In this document: positions 7,536 to 15,780 of the stretch, in pieces
Numbering within the stretch: position 1 is the stretch's first letter
Layout of the letters: each line of letters starts with the position of its first letter
DNA from: Thermoanaerobacterales bacterium UBA4880
Lineage (GTDB): Bacteria > Bacillota > Thermoanaerobacteria > Thermoanaerobacterales > UBA4877
Direction: 5' to 3'
Length of the DNA: 64,000 bases
NCBI GenBank assembly: GCA_002399285.1
Contig: DHDI01000026.1
Coordinates: 26,285 to 90,284 of the forward strand
Position numbers and translations under genes: made by a program
The notes under the pieces: generated by a model
What the model saw: the letters and a program-made list of their open reading frames with translations, nothing else
What the model was told of the DNA's origin: nothing
Database searches by the model: none

Positions 7536-8915
7536 TTACTCGGTTGTTTTAACAGATGTTACCATATTGGAATTGCGTTTTATTATTTGGTTGACCGGTT
7601 TGTAGGTATCCTTGTGCAGCAGTTCCTTCTTTATAAGCTTATTTTCCTTATTATAGATCAACTTGTAAACATTCACTTTATATCCCTTGTGGGACGCCCT
7701 CTCTACAATCTGCGTTCCCGGCTGCAGAGTTTTATCTTCCTCATATTCGGTCACCGGTTCGACCACATTCAAAACCTCGGTGCTCAGACGTATGGTACAA
7801 TTATTGACACTGCTGTCTCCATAGATATCTACGTGAAATTTATTGCCTTTTATATATGCCCTAATATATATAGGATTCTCAGATGTGTTTTTGAATTTAA
7901 AATCCAACACATCTCCAGATATCGTGGCATCCTGTCCAACCGGTACATAGGATACGGGAAATGAGTGATGGTATCTTTCGGTAATATCCAAATTTGCCCT
8001 AACTGCCGCATTAAAAACTGTCGTAGCTATTTGACATACGCCGCCGCCATAGTCAGGCACCATCTTGCCGTTTACTATGACCGGGGCCTCGAAATATCCA
8101 TTTTCCTTGACCCTGGGCCCCAACACCTTGTTTAAAGAAAACACCTCGCCGGGCATTAGGATGTAGCCGTTAATTGCATTGGCAGCGGTTTTTAAATTCA
8201 GCGTACGGTTGGCATCAGCGGAATTAAAGGCTGTGGAATATTGACTTACTATTCCCTTTATTGGCGCCAACATCCGGCTCGTGATCTTAGGTTCTACTTC
8301 CTCTACAGGGAGCACAGCATTAACATCATCGGGGCTCGATTTAAGAACATTTAAAGCAGAATCCGTATCCAATTTATAGCCCACTTGATGCGGTATCACC
8401 TTTATAGCCCCATTGCTTCCGAAGACAATACCCGCATTAACTGCCGGTTTATCGACATCGGCAGCAATTTTTTCCAAGAGTCCGGCTGCCCTTTTTTCAT
8501 CCATAGTCGGTTTTACCTCAATATTTACGAACTGTCTTCCGCTCCCGACATCGGCAATATCTTTAAGCCTCAAAATAACATTCCCTTCCCTGCCAAATGT
8601 ATATGCCCTGCCGACCGCATTTTTAAAATCGTACCGATAGATATCCGAAAATGCAATAACGTATTGTTTATCCATCACATCTATGGTTATATCTTTGTCT
8701 TCTCCCGCATATGTCTTCCTGAGAAAGTTCTGCAGTTCTACAGGCGTCATTCCCCCAACCTCTACGCCGTTTACCTTTACCCCTTTGTATATAACGGGTC
8801 TGTTTATATACAGAAATACGTAGGTACATATAAAAGTAATAATTGCCAATAAGATAAGCAAAAAAATACTTTTTAACTTTCTCCTACTCTTACCGGGGAC
8901 CCCATTAGATATCAT
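7536..8915 (-). CDS. VanW family protein with N-terminal membrane anchor
   Basis: The 459-residue protein has a basic N-terminus and a single membrane segment (about residues 15-35), so most of it faces outside. It contains a peptidoglycan-binding-4-like region (about 50-220) and the VanW domain, marked by GGGVCQIATTVFNAAVRANL and HHSFPVSYVPVGQDAT. A G5-like tail follows near the C-terminus. VanW proteins occur in vancomycin clusters and widely in spore-formers, but their biochemical role is unknown; no van genes are nearby. The start ATG at 8915 follows GGGGGTAAAG. Confidence 0.85.
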   Translation of the reverse strand: MISNGVPGKSRRKLKSIFLLILLAIITFICTYVFLYINRPVIYKGVKVNGVEVGGMTPVELQNFLRKTYAGEDKDITIDVMDKQYVIAFSDIYRYDFKNAVGRAYTFGREGNVILRLKDIADVGSGRQFVNIEVKPTMDEKRAAGLLEKIAADVDKPAVNAGIVFGSNGAIKVIPHQVGYKLDTDSALNVLKSSPDDVNAVLPVEEVEPKITSRMLAPIKGIVSQYSTAFNSADANRTLNLKTAANAINGYILMPGEVFSLNKVLGPRVKENGYFEAPVIVNGKMVPDYGGGVCQIATTVFNAAVRANLDITERYHHSFPVSYVPVGQDATISGDVLDFKFKNTSENPIYIRAYIKGNKFHVDIYGDSSVNNCTIRLSTEVLNVVEPVTEYEEDKTLQPGTQIVERASHKGYKVNVYKLIYNKENKLIKKELLHKDTYKPVNQIIKRNSNMVTSVKTTE

Positions 8916-9109
8916 GATGCTTTACCCCCTATGCATAAAACGCTGAATTTTTTTCTGCGTGACCATAATATATGACTACAATATAACTTATAATCAGAGT
9001 GTAGGCAAACTGACAGACGCAGTGCAATTTTGTGGTTGCGCGAGAATGGCACGATCTGAACTTATAATGTATTTGATTTAATTATAGCACAGCACTTCCT
9101 TGTTAATAT

Positions 9110-9742
9110 TTAAGAATTGGTTAAATAATAATTACATAATTGCTTTACGGGGCAAATTTCACATTGAGGTCGCCTGGAATGGCAGATATTTCTTCCGTGA
9201 AAAATGAGCAGATGATGAGAGAGAGACCACAATTCCTCAGGCAAAACATCCATTAGATCTCTTTCCACCTGTTCCGGATTCTTTCCATCGGATAGGCCTA
9301 ATCTGCGTGAGACCCTAAAAACATGCGTATCGACGCCTATAGCCGGCACACCGAAGGCATTGCTCAGCACAACGTTGGCAGTCTTTCTTCCGACACCGGG
9401 CAGTCTCATCAAATCCTCCCTGCTTTTAGGTACCATGCCGGAAAATTCATCTTCCAACATCCTGCATGTAGCCAGTATATTCTTTGCCTTGTTATGATAG
9501 AAACCGCATGATCTGATTTCTTGTTCCAACTGCTGTTGGCTTATACCAAGGTAGTCCACCGGCTTTTTATATTCTTCAAAAAGTCTGCCGGTAACCTCGT
9601 TTACTCTTTTATCTGTACACTGGGCAGATAATATTGTGGCAATCAGAAGCTCGAAAGAATTGGAAAAATGTAATGCCGCTTTTGCATCGGGATAAGTTTT
9701 TTTTAGTGTTTTTACTATAGTCAATGCTTTTTCTCTATCCAA
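9110..9742 (-). CDS. nth: Endonuclease III (DNA glycosylase/AP lyase)
   Basis: This enzyme removes oxidised pyrimidines and cuts the abasic site in base-excision repair. The 210-residue length is typical. The helix-hairpin-helix LPGVGRKTANVV contains the catalytic lysine, and the catalytic aspartate lies in GVDTHVFR. Four cysteines near the C-terminus in the pattern C-x6-C-x2-C-x5-C (CHSRRPQCEICPVKQLC) bind the 4Fe-4S cluster. The start follows an AGGAGG-type site. It is probably a single-gene unit; the 194 bp between it and the VanW gene show no clear element. Confidence 0.95.
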   Translation of the reverse strand: MDREKALTIVKTLKKTYPDAKAALHFSNSFELLIATILSAQCTDKRVNEVTGRLFEEYKKPVDYLGISQQQLEQEIRSCGFYHNKAKNILATCRMLEDEFSGMVPKSREDLMRLPGVGRKTANVVLSNAFGVPAIGVDTHVFRVSRRLGLSDGKNPEQVERDLMDVLPEELWSLSHHLLIFHGRNICHSRRPQCEICPVKQLCNYYLTNS

Positions 9743-9868
9743 TATATATTACCTCCTAAATCTGAATAAAAGAAATAACTTTTATGAGAAAATGACTTCC
9801 AATACATATGATACTATAATCAACGAGTAATGAAAACAACACACATCCATGTAATATAAATTATACTC

Positions 9869-9909
9869 AAAAGACAGGCAGGGTAATATCTTTTCCCAGC
9901 CTGTCTTTT
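9869..9909. terminator. Hairpin between the opuC-type operon and nth
   Basis: AAAAGACAGGC pairs with GCCTGTCTTTT around a 19-nt loop, with A and T runs on both sides. It lies upstream of nth and past the terminator of the transporter operon. It may act as a backup terminator for that operon. The rest of 9743-10008 shows nothing further apart from the terminator at 9982-10014. Confidence 0.55.
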
Positions 9910-9981
9910 CCCCAATAATAGTTCACTTACACTTATTAATATATAAGCCGTCCCACCTTAACTTTAATAATGTTATATTTT

Positions 9982-10014
9982 AAAAAAATATAAAGGGCGA
10001 TCTGCCCTTTATAT
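9982..10014 (-). terminator. Terminator of the osmoprotectant transporter operon
   Basis: On the minus strand ATATAAAGGGC pairs with GCCCTTTATAT (11 bp, 5-nt loop) and is followed by seven T residues. The stem overlaps the stop codon of the last gene. Confidence 0.85.
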
Positions 10015-10929
10015 AAGTTCCTTTGACTTTAAATACTCTTTTGCCACATCGGCGGCGTCTTTACCCTCTCCGTCAACCTGGTAATTTAATTTCTGCATAT
10101 CCTCATCCGTAATGGTATTTTCAAGTTTATTCAGCACATCCGCTATCTCGGGATGCTTTTCAAGAACGTCTCCTCTCACCACCGGCGCCGCATAATATGG
10201 TGGAAAGAAGTGTTTATCGTCTTCCAATATCTTGAGGTCGTGAGATATAAGTAATCCGTCGGTCGCAAAGGCATTGATCACCTGAACCTCATCATTGTCT
10301 ATGGCAGGGTACCTTACTCCCGTATCCATGGATTTTACATCTTTAAACTGATATCCATATTTTTCTTTCAGACTTGGATAACCATCGGGACGCTCAACGA
10401 ACTCCATTGTACACCCAAGTATCAATTGCTTGGATATATCGGTAAGATCTGAAAACGTCTCAATGCCATTTTTCTCTGCAAAGCCTTTTTTAACAGCCAG
10501 AGTGTAGGTGTTATTAAATCCCCATGGTTTGAGCCACGCAATATCCCACCTGTCCCCGTATTCCTTCTTTACCGTCTCATACGCCTCATTCGGATCCGTT
10601 GTCGGCTGCATCTGCAATATGTCCACCAAACCAGTACCGGTGTATTCCATATAGATATCTATGCCGCTATCGCCGCTCCCCTTTTTTATCGCCTCCGAGC
10701 ACACGCTGGTACCCCCGAGATTGAGCTTGCGCATGACATTAAGATCAGTGTTTGCCTCTATGAGATCGGCCATCATGTTACCTACAATTACCTGTTCGGT
10801 GAAATTTTTAGAACCGATTACGATTGTGTCGCCGTCCTTCTTGCCCGTGCCGGCCGGGCTTCCGCAGCCGGTCATAAACATTGCTATTACCAGTATACCA
10901 CCGATTACCGTGACCCACTTCTTTTTCAT
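10009..10929 (-). CDS. Osmoprotectant (glycine betaine-type) ABC transporter substrate-binding lipoprotein, second copy
   Basis: This is a 306-residue OpuCC/ProX-type binding protein. The signal peptide ends in a lipobox (FMTGCG), so the mature protein is tethered to the outer face of the membrane. It has the family pattern IGSKNFTEQ near the mature N-terminus and [10 protein letters not shown] and [11 protein letters not shown] in the ligand-binding lobes. It is clearly a paralogue of the preceding gene, sharing most of these blocks, and is separated from it by only 14 bp. It is the last gene of the operon. Betaine, choline, carnitine or another quaternary amine could be the ligand; sequence alone does not settle this. 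Confidence 0.88.
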   Translation of the reverse strand: MKKKWVTVIGGILVIAMFMTGCGSPAGTGKKDGDTIVIGSKNFTEQVIVGNMMADLIEANTDLNVMRKLNLGGTSVCSEAIKKGSGDSGIDIYMEYTGTGLVDILQMQPTTDPNEAYETVKKEYGDRWDIAWLKPWGFNNTYTLAVKKGFAEKNGIETFSDLTDISKQLILGCTMEFVERPDGYPSLKEKYGYQFKDVKSMDTGVRYPAIDNDEVQVINAFATDGLLISHDLKILEDDKHFFPPYYAAPVVRGDVLEKHPEIADVLNKLENTITDEDMQKLNYQVDGEGKDAADVAKEYLKSKELI

Positions 10930-10943
10930 TTATTACCCTCTTT

Positions 10944-11870
10944 CTAATTTTTTATTAACTTCTCCTCCTTCAAAAACTCTTTTGCCACCTCATGGGCATC
11001 CATGCCGTCTATATCGACCTTGGCATTGAGTCCTGCCATACTCTTATCGTTTAATTTGCCTCCCAGCTTGTTTATAAGCTCTTCAAGCCCCGGTATTTCC
11101 TCCAGTTTATCTTCTCTTACCATAGGCACCGCATAGTATGGAGGGAAAAACTTCTTGTCGTCGTCTAATATTTGTAAATCAAAAGCCGGTATACGGCCGT
11201 CTGTGGAAAAAGCGGATATCACATTGACCTCGTCGTTTTTAATGGAACTGTACATAAGACCCGGATCCATAGGTATTACCTCTTTGAACTCCATGCCATA
11301 TGCCTGCTTCCATCCCGGATATCCGTCAGGTCTTTCACTGAATTCCATGGAGCAGCCTAAAGTTGCCTTTGACGCAACCTTTGACAGGTCTGATGAATTT
11401 TCCAAGCCGTTTGCCTCGGCGTAGTCTCTTTTTACCGCCATGGCATATGTGTTGTTAAATCCAAGCGGCTGCAGCCATTTTATATGCCATTTATCGTGAT
11501 AATTATCTTTGACAACCTTATACGCCTCATTGGGATCCATAATAATATCTTTATGCAATATCTGCATCAATCCCGAACCTGTATACTCGACCGCGGCGTC
11601 TATATCCCCGTTGGTTATTGCGCTGTGAACTACCATAGTACCGTTTAGGCCCAGCTTTCTCATTACTTTTACGTCAGGCATATTTTCTTCCACCAACGTA
11701 GCCAAAAGCTCCCCGACTATATACTGTTCGGTATAATTGGCGGAACCGACCACAAATTCTTTGTTTGCATTCGAATTATTTTTACCTTCGTCTCCCCCGC
11801 CGCATCCTGTCAGAAGACTTAAAATCAATATCGTTATTAAGCTAACTGATACACTTTTTGAAGGTCTCAT
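10944..11870 (-). CDS. opuCC: Osmoprotectant (glycine betaine-type) ABC transporter substrate-binding lipoprotein, first copy
   Basis: This 308-residue protein has a lipoprotein signal (SLLTGCGGG) followed by an OpuCC/ProX-type binding domain with VGSANYTEQYIVGE, LQPLGFNNTYAMAV and MEFSERPDGYPG. It delivers the ligand to the permease encoded just upstream (15 bp apart). The paralogue downstream is similar along its whole length, so the pair probably arose by tandem duplication. Differences near the ligand-contact blocks (SANYTEQ against SKNFTEQ) may reflect different ligand preference (inference). Confidence 0.88.
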   Translation of the reverse strand: MRPSKSVSVSLITILILSLLTGCGGGDEGKNNSNANKEFVVGSANYTEQYIVGELLATLVEENMPDVKVMRKLGLNGTMVVHSAITNGDIDAAVEYTGSGLMQILHKDIIMDPNEAYKVVKDNYHDKWHIKWLQPLGFNNTYAMAVKRDYAEANGLENSSDLSKVASKATLGCSMEFSERPDGYPGWKQAYGMEFKEVIPMDPGLMYSSIKNDEVNVISAFSTDGRIPAFDLQILDDDKKFFPPYYAVPMVREDKLEEIPGLEELINKLGGKLNDKSMAGLNAKVDIDGMDAHEVAKEFLKEEKLIKN

Positions 11871-11885
11871 GTCGGTACACCTTCC

Positions 11886-12533
11886 TTATTTTTTCAATCC
11901 CTTTGGTGTAACTGCCTTCTCGGTTATACCAAGGATAAAATCGACCAGCAGAGCCAAAATCATCGCCGGTATGGCACCCGATATTATCATTTTATTGTTG
12001 ACCATGGATATTCCCCTGTATATCATTTGTCCGAGTCCGCCGGCTCCAATCAAAGCCGCAAGGGTGGTAAGACCAACAGCGGTTACGGCTGATATTCTTA
12101 CTCCGGCCATTATCACCGGTAGGGCAAGAGGGAATTGGACCATTCTCATCAGCTGACCATCCGTCATACCCATTCCTTTGCCTGATTCTATCATTGATTT
12201 ATCTACGTTCGTCAAACCAATATAGGTGTTTTTTATTATCGGCAGCAGGGAATAAAGGAATATCATCACAATCGACGGCTTTGAACCTATACCGAGAAAC
12301 GGTATCAAAAAACCCAGCATTGCCAAACTCGGCATTGCCTGTACCGCATTAGCCAACCCTATGACAAATCCGGACAGCTTCTTTACCCTTGTGATCAGTA
12401 TACCCAGAGGTACTCCGATCGCTATCGCTATCACAACGGCTATAAACGTAAGATAGATATGCTCGCCGGTCAAAGCAAGTATCTGATCCGACCTGTCCAT
12501 CATAAATCGCAGATATTCATTGATTACCGCCAT
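11886..12533 (-). CDS. opuCB: Osmoprotectant ABC transporter permease
   Basis: This is a single-domain ProW/OpuCB-type permease of about 215 residues with five or so membrane segments. The EAA-like loop that contacts the ATPase is visible around IESGKGMGMTDGQLMRMV. The ATG at 12533 is chosen because the earlier in-frame ATG at 12548 lies inside the ribosome site GAGGGGTGAG. The gene overlaps the end of the ATPase gene region closely, so translation is probably coupled. Only one permease gene is present, so the transporter should be a permease homodimer with two ATPases. Confidence 0.92.
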   Translation of the reverse strand: MAVINEYLRFMMDRSDQILALTGEHIYLTFIAVVIAIAIGVPLGILITRVKKLSGFVIGLANAVQAMPSLAMLGFLIPFLGIGSKPSIVMIFLYSLLPIIKNTYIGLTNVDKSMIESGKGMGMTDGQLMRMVQFPLALPVIMAGVRISAVTAVGLTTLAALIGAGGLGQMIYRGISMVNNKMIISGAIPAMILALLVDFILGITEKAVTPKGLKK

Positions 12534-12544
12534 AATCTCACCCC

Positions 12545-13657
12545 TCACCCTACATATTTCTCACCGAGCACCTTGACCAAACTGCTTCTTGTAATAAGCC
12601 CCTTCAATGTTCCTTTCGCGTCGGTCACGGGAACATATCCTATATTATTTTGCGCCATCATCTTCAGGACCTCGACTATAGAATCTTCAGGACGAACGCC
12701 CAAAACCTCCCTCTTATATATCTCGTCCAGTTTTTTTGCCTTGTCCCAATTTTGCCTTATATCACCGGCAGTTGCAATGCCGATCAGTTTATTTTTGTCG
12801 TCTACTATCAGCAGACTATCCACCCCACTGGCGCTCATTATTTCCATTGCCTGTGTCAGAGTCCTTGCCGGCATGGCCTTTATCGGATTTTGTATCATGA
12901 TATCCTCTACCTTGACATATTCCGGCTGCTGCCACATCCTCTTCTTCCCTATAAACTCCTCTACAAAGCCATGAGACGGATGCCTTAAAAGGACCTCCGG
13001 CGTATCGAACTGCAGCACCTGTCCGTCCCTCATTATACATATCCGGTCGCCAAGCTTCAGTGCCTCATCCATATCATGAGTAACAAAAACGATGGTTTTT
13101 TTTAGTTCCTGCTGAAGATTAAAGAGTTCATCCTGCAGCTGCGTTCTTGTGATAGGATCCAATGCACTGAAAGGCTCATCCATCAGTATAATTTCCGGGT
13201 TGGTCGCCAGCGCTCTGGCTACGCCGATTCTCTGTTGCTGACCACCCGAAAGTTCGCTGGGGTATCTGTCCATATATTCATTAGGTGACATACCGACAAG
13301 GTCCAGTAATTCCTCGGCTCTTTTACGTCTTTTTTCTTTCGGCCAATTTTTAAGCAGCGGAAGCAGCTCTATATTTTCGCCCACTGTCATGTGTGGAAAC
13401 AGGCCTATCTGCTGAATAACATAGCCCATATTGCGCCTCAGGTCTATCGGGTTACTTTTTAATATGTCCTGATCATTGATGTATATCGTACCTGATGTGG
13501 GCTCTATAAGTCGGTTTATCATCTTTAAGCTCGTGGTTTTACCGCAACCGCTCGGTCCGATAAGCACCACAAGCTCATTATCGCCGATTTCAAGATTTAT
13601 GCCTTTTATCACTTCGGTGTCTCCAAATTTTTTAACTACATTTTCAAATCGGATCAT
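12545..13657 (-). CDS. opuCA: Osmoprotectant ABC transporter ATP-binding protein with CBS domains
   Basis: This ProV/OpuCA-type ATPase has 370 residues from ATG 13657; a TTG at 13678 is rejected because GGGAGG lies between the two. It has Walker A (GPSGCGKTT), signature (LSGGQQQR), Walker B (IILMDEPFSALDP) and, from about residue 250, two CBS domains. In the OpuA/OpuC family the CBS pair gates transport in response to ionic strength or cyclic-di-AMP. It is the first gene of the operon, with a strong promoter and an inverted repeat directly upstream. Confidence 0.94.
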   Translation of the reverse strand: MIRFENVVKKFGDTEVIKGINLEIGDNELVVLIGPSGCGKTTSLKMINRLIEPTSGTIYINDQDILKSNPIDLRRNMGYVIQQIGLFPHMTVGENIELLPLLKNWPKEKRRKRAEELLDLVGMSPNEYMDRYPSELSGGQQQRIGVARALATNPEIILMDEPFSALDPITRTQLQDELFNLQQELKKTIVFVTHDMDEALKLGDRICIMRDGQVLQFDTPEVLLRHPSHGFVEEFIGKKRMWQQPEYVKVEDIMIQNPIKAMPARTLTQAMEIMSASGVDSLLIVDDKNKLIGIATAGDIRQNWDKAKKLDEIYKREVLGVRPEDSIVEVLKMMAQNNIGYVPVTDAKGTLKGLITRSSLVKVLGEKYVG

Positions 13658-13672
13658 AATTGGCCTCCCTTC

Positions 13673-13703
13673 AGACAACCTTATTATATCATAAAAGTTG
13701 TCA
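13673..13703 (-). promoter_or_regulatory. Candidate BusR-type operator over the opuC promoter
   Basis: An inverted repeat, AGACAAC and GTTGTCA with 17 bp between them, brackets the -10 box. A repressor bound here would block RNA polymerase. The 8-mer AAGTGACA occurs here (13706-13699, minus strand) and again next to the promoter of the regulator gene (14432-14425), although the second copy overlaps a stop codon. Assignment to the regulator is inference. Confidence 0.55.
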
Positions 13704-13711
13704 CTTGTAAA
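13683..13711 (-). promoter_or_regulatory. Promoter of the osmoprotectant transporter operon
   Basis: TTTACA (13711-13706) and TATAAT (13688-13683) on the minus strand are spaced 17 bp apart, in the gap of about 70 bp between the regulator gene and opuCA. Confidence 0.75.
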
Positions 13712-13727
13712 TTAATACAAATTCTTA

Positions 13728-14351
13728 TCAGTATGAACCATAGAGGAATTCCATAGTATTTTTTACGATATTCTCATCTCCGACCAAGACCAGTACATCC
13801 TCTTCATTTATTTCATTATAAGGTCCGGGGGACAATATGATGTCATTTCCGCGTCTTATGGCAATTATAGTCGCTCCGGTATTCTGCCAAAATTTCAGTT
13901 CGCTTATACTTTTACCTATTATGTGACTGTCCTTTTTGATTTCTATTTCCACTGGATTATATGGGTTTATATTTTTCAGACTGCTCGCATAATCGCTTAT
14001 CTTGGTTATTATTTCGTCAAATCGCTTGTCGATCTCATTTTTAGTTTGCAAAAGACCTGCCAACTCTTTTCTGAGAGAATCCAAGGTATCCTTTTCATTG
14101 AATCGGTCTATGTATGTATATGCAGCCGCTTTTGACTTTACAATAATTCCGCTTCCCTGTTCTGAAATCACCACATCCATATCTTCAAGAAGCGACACGG
14201 CTCTCCTTATAGTCTCGGGAGAGACATTGTAAAGTCCCGCAAGATTTGATCTGCCATACAACTTTTTGCCTTCAGAAAATTCGCCTTTCACAATTCTCCT
14301 TGCTATGTCCAAAGCTATCTGTTGATATTTAGGTCTAATTATTTCTGCCAT
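13728..14351 (-). CDS. busR: GntR-type regulator with RCK_C domain, BusR-like
   Basis: The 207-residue protein has an N-terminal GntR winged helix (about 1-70), a coiled-coil linker rich in Leu, Lys and Glu (about 80-115), and a C-terminal TrkA-C/RCK_C domain (about 130-207; SISELKFWQNTGATIIAIRR and LSPGPYNEINEEDVLVLVG). This is the architecture of BusR, a cyclic-di-AMP-dependent repressor of glycine betaine uptake in Streptococcus and Lactococcus. It lies directly upstream of an OpuC-type transporter in the same direction, which supports the role. The ATG at 14351 follows GGGGGAAG; a longer start at 14399 is less likely because it overlaps the -10 region. Confidence 0.85.
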   Translation of the reverse strand: MAEIIRPKYQQIALDIARRIVKGEFSEGKKLYGRSNLAGLYNVSPETIRRAVSLLEDMDVVISEQGSGIIVKSKAAAYTYIDRFNEKDTLDSLRKELAGLLQTKNEIDKRFDEIITKISDYASSLKNINPYNPVEIEIKKDSHIIGKSISELKFWQNTGATIIAIRRGNDIILSPGPYNEINEEDVLVLVGDENIVKNTMEFLYGSY

Positions 14352-14390
14352 TGCGTATCTTCCCCCATTTATCTCTCTTCTTTTACCTGA

Positions 14391-14419
14391 ATTATACAAT
14401 ATAATACAGGGACTTTACA
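14391..14419 (-). promoter_or_regulatory. Promoter of the busR-like gene
   Basis: TGTAAA (14419-14414) and TATAAT (14396-14391) on the minus strand are 17 bp apart, 40 bp before the chosen start codon. A short GC-rich hairpin (ACAGGG...CCCTGT, 14406-14426) overlaps the -35 side and could be an operator or a weak terminator of the preceding small gene. Confidence 0.55.
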
Positions 14420-14426
14420 GCCCCTG

Positions 14427-14633
14427 TCACTTAATTATATAAAATAAAGAATCAATTTCTTCTTCACCGGCATTTGTCAAAGCATTTTTCAGTTCGTTCA
14501 TTCCCTCTCCCGATACGGCATAGCCATCTCCAAGAATCCGCCTGCTCACGATCTGACTGGCCATGGATTCTCTGTGATCATTAACAAAATTTATTATATC
14601 CTCTATTTTCCTTTCTCTATCATCCATATACAC
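14427..14633 (-). CDS. Small hypothetical protein
   Basis: This encodes 68 residues, or 66 if the ATG at 14627 is used instead of the GTG at 14633; GGAGGTGTT lies just upstream of both. The protein is charged and mostly helical in appearance, with no cysteines, signal peptide or membrane segment. I do not recognise a family. It lies between the pseudouridine synthase gene and the busR-like regulator on the same strand, but the regulator seems to have its own promoter, so a functional link is not shown. Confidence 0.6.
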   Translation of the reverse strand: MYMDDRERKIEDIINFVNDHRESMASQIVSRRILGDGYAVSGEGMNELKNALTNAGEEEIDSLFYIIK

Positions 14634-14722
14634 AACACCTCCATATTTATGTTGCTCATAAATATGATTTTTGATTCAGCCATATATGGGCGGCCTCAGT
14701 ATTACTTTGTCACATTGATGAT

Positions 14723-15610
14723 TTATAAATAGGAGTTGTTTTGATGACCCAAAATTTTTATTAGTTGCCTCAAGTCCTCGGGAAGCGGTGCCCGGCAGCA
14801 TAACTGCCCCGCTGCTGACGGCCGCATCAAACGGACTTCCCATGCATGAAGGGCCTGGCGTTTCATGATGTCGGGTATACCGTACAGCGTATCGCCATAT
14901 ATGGGATGCCCTATATATGAGAGGTGGACTCTTATCTGATGTGTCCTCCCCGTAGACGGTTTTACCAGTAATACGGTCGAATCATCCAGTTTCTTTATAG
15001 GTTCAAAATATGTCAATGCCCTTTTACCGTTTTCATCGGCTTTCCTCTTTATTATACTGCCTTCCTCTCGTTCGATGGGAATGTCCACGCAAGAGCTATC
15101 CTCGATAATGCCATGGACTACCGCAATATATTTCTTCTCGAATCCCTTTTGTTGGAGATAAGAATGAGTATACTGGTTCTTGGCAAATATCACTATGCCC
15201 GAGGTCTCCCTATCCAACCTGTTTACAGGGCGTATCATTGGATTTTCATTTTTTTGCGATAGATAATAAGCGACGCCATTGGCAAGGGCACCTCCCTCTT
15301 TCTTTGAAGAAGGGTGAACATTCAAACCGGCGTCCTTATTTACTATAAGAAGATTATCGTCCTCATAGAGTATATCTGTGGGTATTTTTTCAGGCTGTAT
15401 ATTCTCAACGTACTCTTCGGGAAAAATCACTTTGAGTCTGTCGCCCGCTACAGGATATGATTTTATATACGCCGGGACATCATTGAGCAATATGAGTCTT
15501 AGATTTTTTAGTTTCCTTATCTGACGTTTGGACATTGACAGCTTTTTTAGCAATATCTCCTCTATTTTCATGCCGCATGTTTCTTCATCGATCATCAATT
15601 CAAACTTCAT
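14723..15610 (-). CDS. RluA family pseudouridine synthase
   Basis: The 295-residue protein has an N-terminal S4-like RNA-binding region (about 15-75) and a RluA/RsuA catalytic domain. The motif NRLDRETSG contains the catalytic aspartate, and GRTHQIRVHLSYIGHPI is the conserved substrate-side motif. It isomerises uridine in rRNA or tRNA; the exact site cannot be assigned, as RluA, RluC and RluD relatives look alike. It is transcribed divergently from pckA and is the last gene before the 68-residue protein gene. Confidence 0.9.
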   Translation of the reverse strand: MKFELMIDEETCGMKIEEILLKKLSMSKRQIRKLKNLRLILLNDVPAYIKSYPVAGDRLKVIFPEEYVENIQPEKIPTDILYEDDNLLIVNKDAGLNVHPSSKKEGGALANGVAYYLSQKNENPMIRPVNRLDRETSGIVIFAKNQYTHSYLQQKGFEKKYIAVVHGIIEDSSCVDIPIEREEGSIIKRKADENGKRALTYFEPIKKLDDSTVLLVKPSTGRTHQIRVHLSYIGHPIYGDTLYGIPDIMKRQALHAWEVRLMRPSAAGQLCCRAPLPEDLRQLIKILGHQNNSYL

Positions 15611-15664
15611 TAGTTATCATCCTTCACTCAATTTTGCATTGAAAGCATTCAAAAATCCTTGCAA

Positions 15665-15691
15665 ATGGGAGGAACCCTTGGCCGCTCCCAT
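15665..15691. promoter_or_regulatory. Inverted repeat in the rluA-type/pckA divergent region
   Basis: ATGGGAG and CTCCCAT form an inverted repeat with 13 bp between the arms. It lies 25 bp upstream of the pckA -35 box and 55 bp upstream of the divergent gene, with no T run. It could be a regulator site for pckA. The owner is unknown. Confidence 0.35.
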
Positions 15692-15715
15692 ATGATTGCA
15701 TGAGGATGGAAAGAC

Positions 15716-15743
15716 TGGACAAAAGAATTATTTGTAATATAAT
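15716..15743 (+). promoter_or_regulatory. Promoter of pckA
   Basis: TGGACA (15716-15721) and TATAAT (15738-15743) are separated by 16 bp. The start codon follows 37 bp later after the ribosome site AGAGGTG. Confidence 0.7.
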
Positions 15744-15780
15744 TAAATTGAATACAAATTCTAAAAAGAGGTGTACATAA

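Noticed and set aside
14406..14426. Strong terminator between the 68-residue protein gene and the busR-like gene
   Set aside because: The stem is short and no T run follows; kept only as a possible weak element in the promoter entry.
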